NCBI RefSeq assembly: GCF_023702125.1
Contig: NZ_CP098415.1
Coordinates: forward strand, 744,001 to 808,000
Source of the DNA: Halorubrum hochsteinianum
GTDB taxonomy: Archaea > Halobacteriota > Halobacteria > Halobacteriales > Haloferacaceae
Reading direction: 5' to 3'
Length of the DNA: 64,000 nucleotides
Shown: one piece after another, positions 1 to 8,896 of the stretch
How the letters are laid out: each line of letters opens with the position of its first letter
Numbering within the stretch: the stretch's first letter is position 1
Position numbers and translations under genes: made by a program
Notes under the pieces: generated by a model
The model's database searches: none
The model's input: only the letters and a program-made list of their open reading frames with translations
What the model was told of the DNA's origin: nothing

Positions 1-883
1 AGTCGCGCTGGTTGATGCTCTCGATGACCAGCGTGCCGAGGCCGGGCCACGAGAACACCGCCTCCGTGATGACGGCCCCCCCGATCAGCGTCCCGAGCTG
101 GAGCCCGAGGACGGTGATGACGGGGATGAGCGTGTTCCGGAGCGCGTGTTTGTACCGGATCAGCGTCTGCGGGAGGCCCTTGGCCCGCGCGGCCTGGACG
201 TAGCCCTTGCTGAGCTCGTCCAACATCCCCGACCGCGTCAGCCGGGTGATGAGCGCCATGAAGTAGGTGCCCAAGGCGATCGCGGGCAGCGTGATGTACG
301 CGAGCCACGCCAGCAGCGTCCCGACGAACGGCTCGGCGTTCACCACCGACAGCGCCACGTCGCCGACGTCGACCCCGCGGCCGCTGGTGTTGAAGATGTC
401 GAACTCCACGGCGAAGATCAGGATGAGCATGATCCCGAGCCAGAAGTTCGGCGTCGAGATGCCGCCGAGCGACAGCAGGGTCGCGCCGTAGTCGACCGGC
501 TCGTTCCGGTTCGTGGCGCTGACGACGCCGAGCGGGATCGCGAGGACGATGGCGACGACGCTGGCGGCGACCGCCAGTTCGACGGTGGCGGGCAGTCGCT
601 CGAACACGAGCGTCGTGACCTCCTGTCCCTTGATGTACGACCGGCCCATGTCCCCCTGAAGCAGGTCGAAGACGTACTGGCCGTACTGGACGTACAGCGG
701 CTGGTCGAGCCCCAGCTCGGCGGCGATCGCGGCGCGCGTCTCCTGCGACGCGTCGAGCGGCGCGACCGCGTTGATCGCGCTGCCGGGCGTGACGAACCGG
801 AGCGCGAACACGACTGTGATCACGCCCCAGACGACCCCGACCCCCTGGAGGCTTCTTTTGAGTGCGAATCTGCCGAATGACAT
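1..883 (-). CDS. ABC transporter permease, DppB/OppB type (3' part outside window)
   Basis: Inner-membrane permease subunit of a dipeptide/oligopeptide ABC importer. The ATG at 883 begins MSFGRFALKRSL, followed by a hydrophobic first membrane helix; about 294 codons are visible before the window edge cuts the gene. The classic binding-protein-dependent permease pattern is present: an N-terminal helix, a periplasm-facing loop (VTPGSAI... GDMGRSY), several helices, then the EAA-type cytoplasmic loop region (YVQAARAKGLPQTLIRYKHALRN) that contacts the ATPase. It lies 30 bp downstream of the substrate-binding protein gene on the same strand, so the two are very probably one operon, with the second permease and ATPases expected beyond the edge. 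The peptide specificity is a family inference; nickel or other solutes are possible. Confidence 0.9.
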   Translation of the reverse strand, partial: MSFGRFALKRSLQGVGVVWGVITVVFALRFVTPGSAINAVAPLDASQETRAAIAAELGLDQPLYVQYGQYVFDLLQGDMGRSYIKGQEVTTLVFERLPATVELAVAASVVAIVLAIPLGVVSATNRNEPVDYGATLLSLGGISTPNFWLGIMLILIFAVEFDIFNTSGRGVDVGDVALSVVNAEPFVGTLLAWLAYITLPAIALGTYFMALITRLTRSGMLDELSKGYVQAARAKGLPQTLIRYKHALRNTLIPVITVLGLQLGTLIGGAVITEAVFSWPGLGTLVIESINQRD

Positions 884-913
884 TAATAACGGTATGGAGA
901 GATGGCGGCGGCG

Positions 914-2539
914 TTACTGTTGCGTGGCGGTGTCGGGGTCGATGAACTCGTCGCTCCGCGGCACCCACGAGATGTCGCTGGAGACGCCGTAGACGCTGAA
1001 CTGCTGGTGCATGAACACCCACGGGGCCAGATCGTGGGCGAGCTGGTTCGCCTCTTGGAGAATTCCGACGCGCTCGTCGGGGTCCTCCGTCGCCTCGGCG
1101 TCCGTGAGCAGTCCGTCGAGCTCCTCGTTCTCGAGGACCGTCAGCGCGCCGCTCGACGAGAGTAGCGGCGTCAGCGTCTGGCTGCCGTCGAACTCGCCGT
1201 TCCCCCAGCCGAGGAGGTTGAAGTGCGGGCGGTCCTCGATGTCCGGCGCGGTGACATCCTGAACGAGCGAGGAGAACTCGCGCTGTTCGACCTCACAGGA
1301 GACGTTCGACAGCGAGTCGATCTGGTTGGCCGCCGCCTGGGCGATGTCGACGTCCCGGAGGTACCGACCGATCGGGGTTTCCAAGGTGATCTCGACGCCC
1401 GCGTGGCCGGACTCCTCGACGAGCCGCTCGGCCTCGTCGGGGTCGTACGGGTACGGCTCGATGTCGGGGTTGTAGCCGACGTGCCCCTCCAGGGTCGGCT
1501 GGGCGGTGATGTTGCCGAAGCCGTTGAGCACGTTCTCGATGATGCTCTCGACGTCGACCGCGTGGTTCAGCGCCTGCCGGAACTGCTGGCTGGAGAACGG
1601 CTCCACGTCGTAGCGCATCTGGAGGAAGATGATCCGCGCGCTCGGCACGGAGTTGATCGACGCCACGTCGGAGTTGTTCACCCGGGAGACCTCGTTCGGG
1701 GGGACGTTCGTCACGATGTCTGTCTCCTCGGCGAGCAGTTGGTTGACCCGCGTGCTCGACTCGCTGGAGGCGCTCATCCTGAGTTCGTTGACCGCCGGCG
1801 CGCCGTCCCAGTAGTCCTCGTTCGGCTCGTAGAGGACCTCGGTACCCGAGTTGTACTCCGTGACGCGGAACGGGCCGGTTCCGTTCGCGTTCCGGTTGAT
1901 GTAGTCGCCGCCGTTCTCCTCGACCCACGACTGCTGGACGATTTCGCCGTTCGTCGCGAACAGCTGGAAGGCGATCGGGTTGTACCCCTCGAACGAGACC
2001 GTCACCTCGCCGTCGCCGGCCGTCACCTCGTCGACCACGCCGAGGTCGTTCGACTGCGGACTGGCGATGCCGACGTCCTCGAAGACGATCCGGCGGATGC
2101 TAAAGCGGACGTCCTCCGCGGTCAGGTCGTCGCCGTTGTGGAACGTGACGCCGTCCCGGAGCGTGAACCGGACGCTCCCGTCGTCGGTCCGCTCCCAGTC
2201 GTCCGCGAGGCCGGCGATGATGCCGCCCTCCTTGTCGCGGTCGAGGAGGCCCTCGTACGCCTGCCCGACGATGATCTCCGTGTTCGTCTCGGCGTGGTCC
2301 TGCGGGTCGAGCCCGGAGTCCATCTGGCCCATGGTGACGCCGAGTTCGAAGGCGTCGCCGCCGTCCTCGCCGTCTTCGCCGTCCATCCCGTCCTCGCCGT
2401 CGCCGCCGTCCATCCCGTCCTCGCCGTCGCCGCCGTCGCCGCCGTTTCCGGAACACCCCGCGAGCCCGACCGCGCCGGCCGTCCCGGCGTACTTGAGTAC
2501 CGTCCGCCTATCGATGTGATCGTCGTTGTCAGTAGGCAT
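914..2539 (-). CDS. ABC transporter substrate-binding protein, peptide family (SBP_5)
   Basis: Extracytoplasmic lipoprotein that would capture peptides or a related solute for the permease encoded downstream. I place the start at 2539 (MPTDNDDHIDRRTVLKY); an in-frame ATG at 2551 is an alternative. The N-terminus has a twin-arginine motif (DRRTVLK), a hydrophobic stretch and a lipobox ending in AGC, then a Gly/Asp-rich spacer of near-repeated GDGEDGMDG units (about residues 32-65) that would hold the domain off the membrane. The rest is a full-length SBP_5 domain, with motifs such as LADDWERTDDGSVRFTLRDG and FHNGDDLTAEDV. Length 541 residues is normal for the family. First gene of the visible operon. 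Confidence 0.92.
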   Translation of the reverse strand: MPTDNDDHIDRRTVLKYAGTAGAVGLAGCSGNGGDGGDGEDGMDGGDGEDGMDGEDGEDGGDAFELGVTMGQMDSGLDPQDHAETNTEIIVGQAYEGLLDRDKEGGIIAGLADDWERTDDGSVRFTLRDGVTFHNGDDLTAEDVRFSIRRIVFEDVGIASPQSNDLGVVDEVTAGDGEVTVSFEGYNPIAFQLFATNGEIVQQSWVEENGGDYINRNANGTGPFRVTEYNSGTEVLYEPNEDYWDGAPAVNELRMSASSESSTRVNQLLAEETDIVTNVPPNEVSRVNNSDVASINSVPSARIIFLQMRYDVEPFSSQQFRQALNHAVDVESIIENVLNGFGNITAQPTLEGHVGYNPDIEPYPYDPDEAERLVEESGHAGVEITLETPIGRYLRDVDIAQAAANQIDSLSNVSCEVEQREFSSLVQDVTAPDIEDRPHFNLLGWGNGEFDGSQTLTPLLSSSGALTVLENEELDGLLTDAEATEDPDERVGILQEANQLAHDLAPWVFMHQQFSVYGVSSDISWVPRSDEFIDPDTATQQ

Positions 2540-2723
2540 AGGCGATCCCATACGACAGAACGTTATGAACCTACCGGCGGACGCAGCGTCTGTCGCCACC
2601 GCCTGCTGGCGATCCGTTGACAGAACGTCTCGCCGAATTCCCGCCGGTCAGCGGCGGAACGGGCGTCTCCGGCGCGAGTGGAAACCGACGCCTATGTAGG
2701 GGCGCGGCCGGTAGCCGCGACCC

Positions 2724-3179
2724 ATGAACGGAGCCGATCCCGGACCGCGATGGGGGGCGGTCGAGGAGGACGCGGAGTCGACCGCGGCGGCGTACCGAGA
2801 GCGCGGCTGGCGCGCGTTGACGGCCCATCCCGGCGACGTGAACCCCGTGCCCGACACGGCCCGGATCGACGTGTTGCTGCCCGGGTCGGAGTTCGAGGAG
2901 GCGCTGTCGGCGGTCGAGGACGCCGCGATCGACGGCGTCGACGTGTACGCGGGGGCCGCGGGAGGCGTCGCGTACCGGCTCGTGGTCGCGATCGACGAGG
3001 CCGCGGAAGTGGTGCTGTGCGTGCCGACGTACCTCCGGGACGGCGACCTCGCCTCGCTGCGCGCGGCCGCCGAGGCGTCGGGGTCGCTCACCGTTCGGCT
3101 GCGTCCCCTCGACGACCGCGATCACGTCGAGATCGCGGTCGACGACCCCGCGGTGTTCTTCGACGCGCCCGAGGCGTGA
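2724..3179 (+). CDS. Conserved haloarchaeal hypothetical protein
   Basis: A 151-residue acidic soluble protein with no signal peptide or membrane segment. Codon use and acidity match the neighbours, and the translation shows alternating strand/helix segments (RIDVLLPGSEFEEALSAV..., YRLVVAIDEAAEVVLCVPTYL) suggestive of a small alpha/beta fold. I do not recognise a catalytic motif. It stands alone: a divergent transporter operon lies to its left and the PRTase-like regulator starts 75 bp downstream on the same strand. I suspect it belongs to one of the haloarchaea-only DUF families but cannot name it with confidence. Confidence 0.75.
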   Translation: MNGADPGPRWGAVEEDAESTAAAYRERGWRALTAHPGDVNPVPDTARIDVLLPGSEFEEALSAVEDAAIDGVDVYAGAAGGVAYRLVVAIDEAAEVVLCVPTYLRDGDLASLRAAAEASGSLTVRLRPLDDRDHVEIAVDDPAVFFDAPEA

Positions 3180-3253
3180 GAACCACGTGCGTGGGTATCG
3201 GGGCCGGCGTCTGACTTCGACGTATTCATAGTTGTGCGATCGCGATCATCGGT

Positions 3254-3967
3254 ATGAATCGCGCAGAGAAGGCGGCCCTCCAGCTACAGGCGGTCGCCGT
3301 GTTGCGGATGCTGAAGGAGACGCGAACGTACGAGGAGCTGTCGGCGGTCACCGGGTTGCCCGCCGGGGACCTGAACCGGTACGTGAACGGCCACGTGCTG
3401 CCCGGCACGGACCGCGCGAGCGAGGTCGTCGAGTCGGTCGGGCGCGAGGCGCTCGCCGACGAACTGGTCGCGCGCGTCGAGTTCGACGACGAGGGGTACG
3501 TCGACAACTCCGGGGTCGTCTTCGACCAGTCGTTCCTCGACCTGGTGGCCCCGGTCGCCGCGGAGACGTTCGAGTTCGAGTCGCCGGACGTCGTCCTGAC
3601 GGCCGCGACCGACGGGATCACGCTGGGCGCGGCGATGGCCTCCTTCTTCGACGCCCGCTTGGCGTACGCCAAGAAGTCGAAGGAGACCGCCGTCGAGGAG
3701 TTCATCGAGTCGCGCCAGCGGCTCGCCTCCGGCATCGAGCTCACCTACTACCTCCCCGCGAGCGCCATCGACCCCGGCGACACCGTCCTCGTCGTCGACG
3801 ACCTGATCCGCTCGGGCGAGACCCAGGAGCTCCTCTTGGACATCGCCCTACAAGCCGACGCCGACGTCACCGGCGTGTTCGCGCTCATCGCGGTCGGCGA
3901 CGAGGGGATGGACCGCGCGCGAGCGATCACCGACGCGCCGGTCGGGGCGCTGACGACGTTCGAGTAG
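3254..3967 (+). CDS. gfcR: PRTase-like transcriptional regulator (GfcR/PyrE-like family)
   Basis: A 237-residue protein with an N-terminal helix-turn-helix (residues about 1-60; YEELSAVTGLPAGDLNRYVNG) followed by a phosphoribosyltransferase fold. The PRPP-binding loop VVDDLIRSGET (about residues 175-185) is intact. This architecture is that of the haloarchaeal GfcR family, in which a PRTase domain serves as a ligand-sensing regulator; in Haloferax the founding member controls sugar-catabolism genes. Here the next gene (about 125 bp downstream, same strand) is an NCS2 nucleobase permease, so a role in purine salvage control is equally plausible. The family assignment is fairly firm; the regulon is inference. 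Confidence 0.78.
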   Translation: MNRAEKAALQLQAVAVLRMLKETRTYEELSAVTGLPAGDLNRYVNGHVLPGTDRASEVVESVGREALADELVARVEFDDEGYVDNSGVVFDQSFLDLVAPVAAETFEFESPDVVLTAATDGITLGAAMASFFDARLAYAKKSKETAVEEFIESRQRLASGIELTYYLPASAIDPGDTVLVVDDLIRSGETQELLLDIALQADADVTGVFALIAVGDEGMDRARAITDAPVGALTTFE

Positions 3968-4093
3968 CCACGTTCTCGCATACTATTCGAGTATAGACAG
4001 GAATTTACCCCGTTTCGATCCGCGTTCGTGTATTACTGAGCGGGGCGTTCAGCAAGGCTTATCACTCGATCCCGGGGAACACTCACCCGTTCA

Positions 4094-5473
4094 ATGGGGC
4101 TTTCAGACACGCTGGCCGCGCGGTTCGACGTCGAGTCGCACGGGTCGGACGTCCGCACCGAACTGGTCGCCGGGCTCACCACGTTCCTCGCGATGTCGTA
4201 CATCATCGTGGTGAACCCCGCGATCCTCTCGGAGGCGATCCAGATCGAGGGGTACGGACAGGGAGAGGTGTTCCAGATGATCGCCATCGCGACGATCCTC
4301 TCGGCGGCGGTCGGGACGGTCGTGATGGCGCTGTACGCCAACCGCCCGTTCGGGCTCGCCCCGGGACTCGGGCTCAACGCCTTCTTCGCGTACACGGTCG
4401 TGCTGGGGCTCGGCATCCGGTGGCAGACGGCGCTCGCGGCGGTGTTCGTCGAGGGCGTCCTGTTCATGCTTTTGACCGCGGTCGGGGCTCGCGAGTACGT
4501 CATCCGGCTGTTCCCCGAGCCGGTGAAGAAGTCCGTCGGGGCCGGTATCGGACTGTTCCTGCTGTTCATCGGCCTCCAGGAGCTCCAGATCGTCGTCCCC
4601 GACGACTCGACGCTCGTCACGCTCGGCGGGATATTCGGGAACCCGTGGGCGATCCTCGGCGTCCTCGGCCTCGTCCTCACGTTCATGCTGTGGGCGCGGA
4701 ACGTCACCGGTGCCATCGTCCTCGGGATCGTGACCACGTCGCTCGCCGGCTGGGGGCTCACGCTCGCCGGGGTCTTCGACCGCGGGACGATCACCCCCGA
4801 GTCGCTGCCGGCGGCCCAGTACGACATCACGCCGCTCGCGGGCGCGTTCCTCGACGGGCTCTCCGGGATCGACCCCCTCACGTTCGTCCTCGTCGTGTTC
4901 ACGTTCTTCTTCGTCGACTTCTTCGACACCGCCGGGACGCTGATCGGCGTCTCGCAGTTCGGCGACTTCCTCGACGACGACGGCGACCTCCCCGACATGG
5001 ACAGGCCGCTGATGGCCGACGCGGTCGGCACCACCGCCGGCGCGATGCTCGGCACCTCCACGGTGACGACGTACATCGAGTCGTCGACCGGCGTGGAGGA
5101 GGGCGGCAGGACCGGTCTCACGGCGCTGGTCGTCGCGCTGCTGTTCGTCGCGTCCCTGGTCGTGATCCCCCTCGTGGCGGCGATCCCGGCGTACGCCTCC
5201 TTCACCGCGCTGATCGTCGTCGGCGTGATGATGCTCCAGGGGCTCGTCGAGGTCGACTGGAGCGACCCCGCGTGGGCGGTCTCCGCGGGGCTCACGGTCA
5301 CCGTGATGCCGTTCGCCTACTCCATCGCGGACGGGCTGGCGGCCGGCATCGTCGCGTACCCGATCATCAAACTCGCCGTCGGCGAGGGCGACGAGGTCGC
5401 GCTCGGCCAGTACGCGATCGCCGCGCTGCTCGCGGTCTACTACGTCCTCTCGACCGCCGACCTCATCCTCTGA
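4094..5473 (+). CDS. NCS2 family nucleobase permease (AzgA-like)
   Basis: Polytopic membrane transporter of 459 residues, about 12-14 hydrophobic segments, typical length for the AzgA branch that imports hypoxanthine, guanine or adenine. Diagnostic stretches include the N-terminal TELVAGLTTFLAMSYIIVVNP, the GLAPGLGLNAFFAYT loop, and VDFFDTAGTLIGVSQ in the middle, all highly characteristic of this subgroup; a TSTVTTYIESSTGVEEGGRTG segment follows. It sits downstream of the PRTase-type regulator on the same strand. The exact nucleobase cannot be read from sequence alone. Confidence 0.93.
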   Translation: MGLSDTLAARFDVESHGSDVRTELVAGLTTFLAMSYIIVVNPAILSEAIQIEGYGQGEVFQMIAIATILSAAVGTVVMALYANRPFGLAPGLGLNAFFAYTVVLGLGIRWQTALAAVFVEGVLFMLLTAVGAREYVIRLFPEPVKKSVGAGIGLFLLFIGLQELQIVVPDDSTLVTLGGIFGNPWAILGVLGLVLTFMLWARNVTGAIVLGIVTTSLAGWGLTLAGVFDRGTITPESLPAAQYDITPLAGAFLDGLSGIDPLTFVLVVFTFFFVDFFDTAGTLIGVSQFGDFLDDDGDLPDMDRPLMADAVGTTAGAMLGTSTVTTYIESSTGVEEGGRTGLTALVVALLFVASLVVIPLVAAIPAYASFTALIVVGVMMLQGLVEVDWSDPAWAVSAGLTVTVMPFAYSIADGLAAGIVAYPIIKLAVGEGDEVALGQYAIAALLAVYYVLSTADLIL

Positions 5474-5605
5474 GGCGGCCCGGGCGGCGCGATATCACGG
5501 CGTCGCCGGAGCGCCTTCGATACGGTCCGGCGGAGCGCCTTCGACGCGACCCGCCGGTGCGCTCTTGTGGGGTCGGGGAGAACCCGAGGCCGAGAGACCG
5601 GACTC

Positions 5606-7048
5606 ATGACCGATCACCCGGACGACTCCACCGTCACCGTCGCCGACCGCGACCGACACGCGAGCGACCCGGCCCGCGAGCTCGCGCTCGACTGCGTCAC
5701 CGCCGGGATCGAGGCGGCGCACCCGGCCGGAGTCGTCGCGGACGCGCTCTCTTTAGAGGGCGACCGACTCGTCGTCACGACCGTCGACGGCGAGGCCGCG
5801 AGCCGCGACCTCGACGCGTACGACCGGGTCGTGGTCGTCGGCGCGGGCAACGCCGCGGGCCACTTCGCGGCCGCGCTGGAGGGGCTGCTCGGCGACCGGA
5901 TCGCCGGCGGCGCGGTCGTCACCGACGACCCGGTCGAGACCGAGCGGGTCGCGGTCCTACCCGGCGACCACCCGACCCCGAGCGAGGCGGGCGTCGAGAG
6001 CGCCCGTCGGGTGCGGGCGGTCGCGACCGACGCCGGCGCGTCGGACCTCGTGATCGGGCTGATAACGGGAGGCGGAAGCGCGCTGTTGGCCGCGCCCGCG
6101 GCGGGGGTCGGGCTCGACGACCTGCGCGAGACGACCGAGGCGCTGCTGGCCAGCGGCGCGACGATAGCCGAGATCAACGCGGTCCGGAAGCACCTCTCGG
6201 CGGTGAAGGGCGGCGGGCTCGCCCGGGCCGCCGCGCCCGCCGACGCGCTCGGACTCGCCGTCAGCGACGTGACCGGCGACGACCCGAGCGTTATCGCGAG
6301 CGGCCCCCTCTCGCCCGATCCGACGACGCACGCGGACGCGCTCGCCGTCCTCGACCGGCACGGCGTCGAGGTCCCGCCCGCCGTCGAGAAGCGGCTCGAC
6401 CGCGGCGTCGCCGGCGAGGTCGCGGAGACGCCCGGACCGGGAGACCCCGTCTTCGACGGCGTCGGGGTCCGGGTCGTCGCGAGCGCGCGCACGGCGCTGA
6501 ACGCGGCCCGCGAGGTCGCGGCCGAGCGGGGGTACGAGCCGCTCGTGCTCTCCTCGCGGGTGCGCGGCGAGGCCTGGGAGGCGGCGAAGACGCACGCGGC
6601 GGTCGCAGAGGAGTGCCGGGCGGCCGGCGACCCGGTCGACCCGCCCGCGGTCGTCCTCTCGGCGGGCGAGGTGACGGTGACGCTCGGCGGCGACCCCGGA
6701 CGCGGCGGGCCGAATCAGGAGTTCGCGCTGTCGGCGGCGCTCGAACTCGACGCCGCGGGACCGGACGGCGAGGGCGTCGCCGTCGCGAGCGTCGACACCG
6801 ACGGGATCGACGGAGCCACCGACGCCGCGGGGGCGCTGGTCGACGACCGATTCGCGGGCGGAGACGGGGGGGACGGGTCGCTCGACCGCGAGGCGGCCGC
6901 GAGGGCGCTCGACGGGCACGACGCCTACGGGGTCCTCGACGACGCCGGCGCGCTGCTCCGGACCGGCCCGACCGGCACGAACGTCAACGACCTGCGCGCG
7001 GTCGTGATCTCGGCGGGCGCGGACGACTCTCCGGCGTCGGACGAGTAG
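5606..7048 (+). CDS. Glycerate 2-kinase, DUF4147/MOFRL family
   Basis: Cytoplasmic kinase that phosphorylates D-glycerate to 2-phosphoglycerate, feeding lower glycolysis. I choose the ATG at 5606 (MTDHPDDSTVTV); an upstream in-frame start at 5567 lacks conserved sequence. The N-terminal DUF4147 domain shows VVVGAGNAAGHFAAALE, LPGDHPTPSEAGVESAR, LITGGGSALLAAPA and INAVRKHLSAVKGGGLA, the latter including the conserved Lys. The C-terminal MOFRL domain contains VTVTLGGDPGRGGPNQEFAL and SVDTDGIDGATDAAGA. Length about 480 residues is normal. It could equally serve the semi-phosphorylative Entner-Doudoroff or serine/glycerate routes. Confidence 0.9.
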   Translation: MTDHPDDSTVTVADRDRHASDPARELALDCVTAGIEAAHPAGVVADALSLEGDRLVVTTVDGEAASRDLDAYDRVVVVGAGNAAGHFAAALEGLLGDRIAGGAVVTDDPVETERVAVLPGDHPTPSEAGVESARRVRAVATDAGASDLVIGLITGGGSALLAAPAAGVGLDDLRETTEALLASGATIAEINAVRKHLSAVKGGGLARAAAPADALGLAVSDVTGDDPSVIASGPLSPDPTTHADALAVLDRHGVEVPPAVEKRLDRGVAGEVAETPGPGDPVFDGVGVRVVASARTALNAAREVAAERGYEPLVLSSRVRGEAWEAAKTHAAVAEECRAAGDPVDPPAVVLSAGEVTVTLGGDPGRGGPNQEFALSAALELDAAGPDGEGVAVASVDTDGIDGATDAAGALVDDRFAGGDGGDGSLDREAAARALDGHDAYGVLDDAGALLRTGPTGTNVNDLRAVVISAGADDSPASDE

Positions 7049-7169
7049 CGCCCGGGGGTTCGGGGGAGGCCCGAAGCGCGTTCGGGAGGGACCGCGCGAG
7101 TCGTGTTGGGAAGGGGCAATCCGAGGCGCGTTCGGAAGTGACTAAGTGGCGGCCAGCAAATTCTGCGAC

Positions 7170-8228
7170 ATGCAGACGCTGCTCCTCAACGCGGACGACG
7201 TGTCGGAGAACGCCGAGATGGACCGCGTGATCGACGCGGTCCGCGGCGCGTTCACGGCCTACGAGCGCGGCGACGCCAAGATGCCGGCGAAGTCGTACAT
7301 CGACCTGCCCGAGTACAACGGCGACTTCCGGTCGATGCCCGCGTACCTCGACGTGCGCGAGGAGGACGTCGCCGAGGAGACGGCGACGGGCGACGGGTGG
7401 GACGCCGCCGGTATCAAGTGGGTGAACGTCCACACCGACAACCCCGCCGACCACGACCTCCCGACCGTGATGGGGACGATGATCTACTCCGACCCGGAGA
7501 CGGCGTTCCCGCTGGCGGTGCTCGACGGGACGACGCTGACGATGAAGCGCACCGGCGCGGCCGCCGCGGTCGCCACCGACCACCTCGCCGTCCCCGACGC
7601 CTCCTCGCTCGGGATCGTCGGCGCGGGCGTCCAGTCGTACACGCAGCTGGAAGCGATCGCGGAGGTGCGGGACATCGAGGAGGTCGTCGTGAGCGACCTC
7701 GACGAGGAGCGCGTCGCCGACTTCATCGACCACTTCGAGGACCGGTTCGACGTGCGCACCGGGTCGATCTCGGAGGCCGGCCACTGCGACATCCTCTCGA
7801 CGGTGACGCCCGTCGAGGACCCGATCGTCGGTCCCGACGACGTGGGCGAGCACACGCACGTCAACGCGATGGGCGCGGACGCGGAAGGCAAACACGAGCT
7901 GGCCGACGACCTCCTGCTGGACGCCACGATCGTCATCGACGACCACGAGCAGTGCACTCACTCCGGCGAGATCAACGTCCCCTACGCCGCGGGGACGCTC
8001 GCCGACGACGACATCTACGGCGAGGTCGGCGAGATCGTCGTCGGCCGGCGCGCGGGCCGCCCCGGCGCGACGGGCACGTCCGCGGACGCCGACGGCGTGC
8101 GCGGCGTCAGCGTCTTCGACTCGACCGGCCTCGCGATCCAAGACGTCGCGGCCGCCCGGGTCGTCTACGAGCGCGCCGACGAACTGGACAACGGCTACCC
8201 GTTCGACCTGCTCGGACTGGACGACTGA
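7170..8228 (+). CDS. Ornithine cyclodeaminase / archaeal alanine dehydrogenase family
   Basis: NAD(P)-dependent enzyme of the OCD/mu-crystallin superfamily; archaeal members act as alanine dehydrogenases or, less often, cyclodeaminases. The ATG at 7170 ([17 protein letters not shown]) matches the usual haloarchaeal N-terminus; an upstream GTG at 7146 would add eight unconserved residues. A Rossmann glycine motif occurs as [16 protein letters not shown] (about residue 150), preceded by [19 protein letters not shown], which contains the substrate-lysine and arginine positions. [18 protein letters not shown] follows in the C-terminal half. Length 352 residues is slightly long. Substrate choice is not determinable here. 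Confidence 0.88.
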   Translation: MQTLLLNADDVSENAEMDRVIDAVRGAFTAYERGDAKMPAKSYIDLPEYNGDFRSMPAYLDVREEDVAEETATGDGWDAAGIKWVNVHTDNPADHDLPTVMGTMIYSDPETAFPLAVLDGTTLTMKRTGAAAAVATDHLAVPDASSLGIVGAGVQSYTQLEAIAEVRDIEEVVVSDLDEERVADFIDHFEDRFDVRTGSISEAGHCDILSTVTPVEDPIVGPDDVGEHTHVNAMGADAEGKHELADDLLLDATIVIDDHEQCTHSGEINVPYAAGTLADDDIYGEVGEIVVGRRAGRPGATGTSADADGVRGVSVFDSTGLAIQDVAAARVVYERADELDNGYPFDLLGLDD

Positions 8229-8301
8229 GTCCGGCCCGTGCCCGGCCGCGGCGACCGACCCCGACGCGCGGATTTTTCACCGACGCCGCCCTATTGAACG
8301 C

Positions 8302-8853
8302 GTGAGACTCGTCAGCGTCGCCGCGCTCGCGGAGAACCGGGTGATCGGGAAGGACGGCGAGGTGCCGTGGCCGCACATCGAGGCGGACGTCAGGCAGTAC
8401 CGCGAGCGCGTCGCGGGCTCGCCCGTAGTCTTGGGCCGCCGCACGTTCGACTCGATGCGCGACGACCTCCCCGGGAGCCGGCAGATCGTCGTGAGCCGCA
8501 GCGTCGACGCCGTCGACGTGCCGAGCGCGACGGTCGCGAACGACGTCGAGGCGGCGCTCGCGCTGGCCCGCGAGGTCGCCGAGGACGCGGTCGACGACGG
8601 GACGGCGGTCGCCGCCGAGGCCGACCCGACGCCGGGCCGGACCGACGGGGACGGGGTCGTGTACGTGCTCGGGGGCGGGACCATCTACGAGCTGTTCCAG
8701 CCCCATCTCGACGGGATGGCGCTGAGCCACGTCGACGGGAGCTACGAGGGCGACACCTACTACCCGGAGTGGAACGAGGAGGAGTGGGAGGTCGCGGCCA
8801 AGACCGACTACGACCGGTTCACCCTGCGCGAGTGGGTCCGTCGCGGGCGTTGA
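8302..8853 (+). CDS. folA: Dihydrofolate reductase
   Basis: Reduces dihydrofolate to tetrahydrofolate with NADPH for thymidylate and one-carbon metabolism. The start is a GTG at 8302 ([30 protein letters not shown]), giving the standard DHFR N-terminus, with the catalytic acidic residue in the HIEADV segment. [14 protein letters not shown] and [15 protein letters not shown] are the cofactor-binding motifs. At 183 residues it is longer than bacterial DHFRs because of an acidic insert around residues 92-118 ([19 protein letters not shown]), a salt-adaptation type loop. It ends 43 bp from the convergent transducer gene. Confidence 0.93.
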   Translation: MRLVSVAALAENRVIGKDGEVPWPHIEADVRQYRERVAGSPVVLGRRTFDSMRDDLPGSRQIVVSRSVDAVDVPSATVANDVEAALALAREVAEDAVDDGTAVAAEADPTPGRTDGDGVVYVLGGGTIYELFQPHLDGMALSHVDGSYEGDTYYPEWNEEEWEVAAKTDYDRFTLREWVRRGR

Positions 8854-8896
8854 GCGGAGCGGAGATCGACGGCGCGATTTCCGGCGGACGCCGGGC

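Noticed and set aside
2380-2455. Triplet-like repeat near the transporter gene
   Set aside because: It encodes the Gly/Asp-rich spacer of the binding protein and needs no other explanation.
4420-7230. A 936-codon Arg-rich reading frame spanning the permease and glycerate kinase genes
   Set aside because: It is the alternative frame of two well-conserved genes; high GC suppresses stops, and the translation is Arg/Gly/Pro repeats with no domain.
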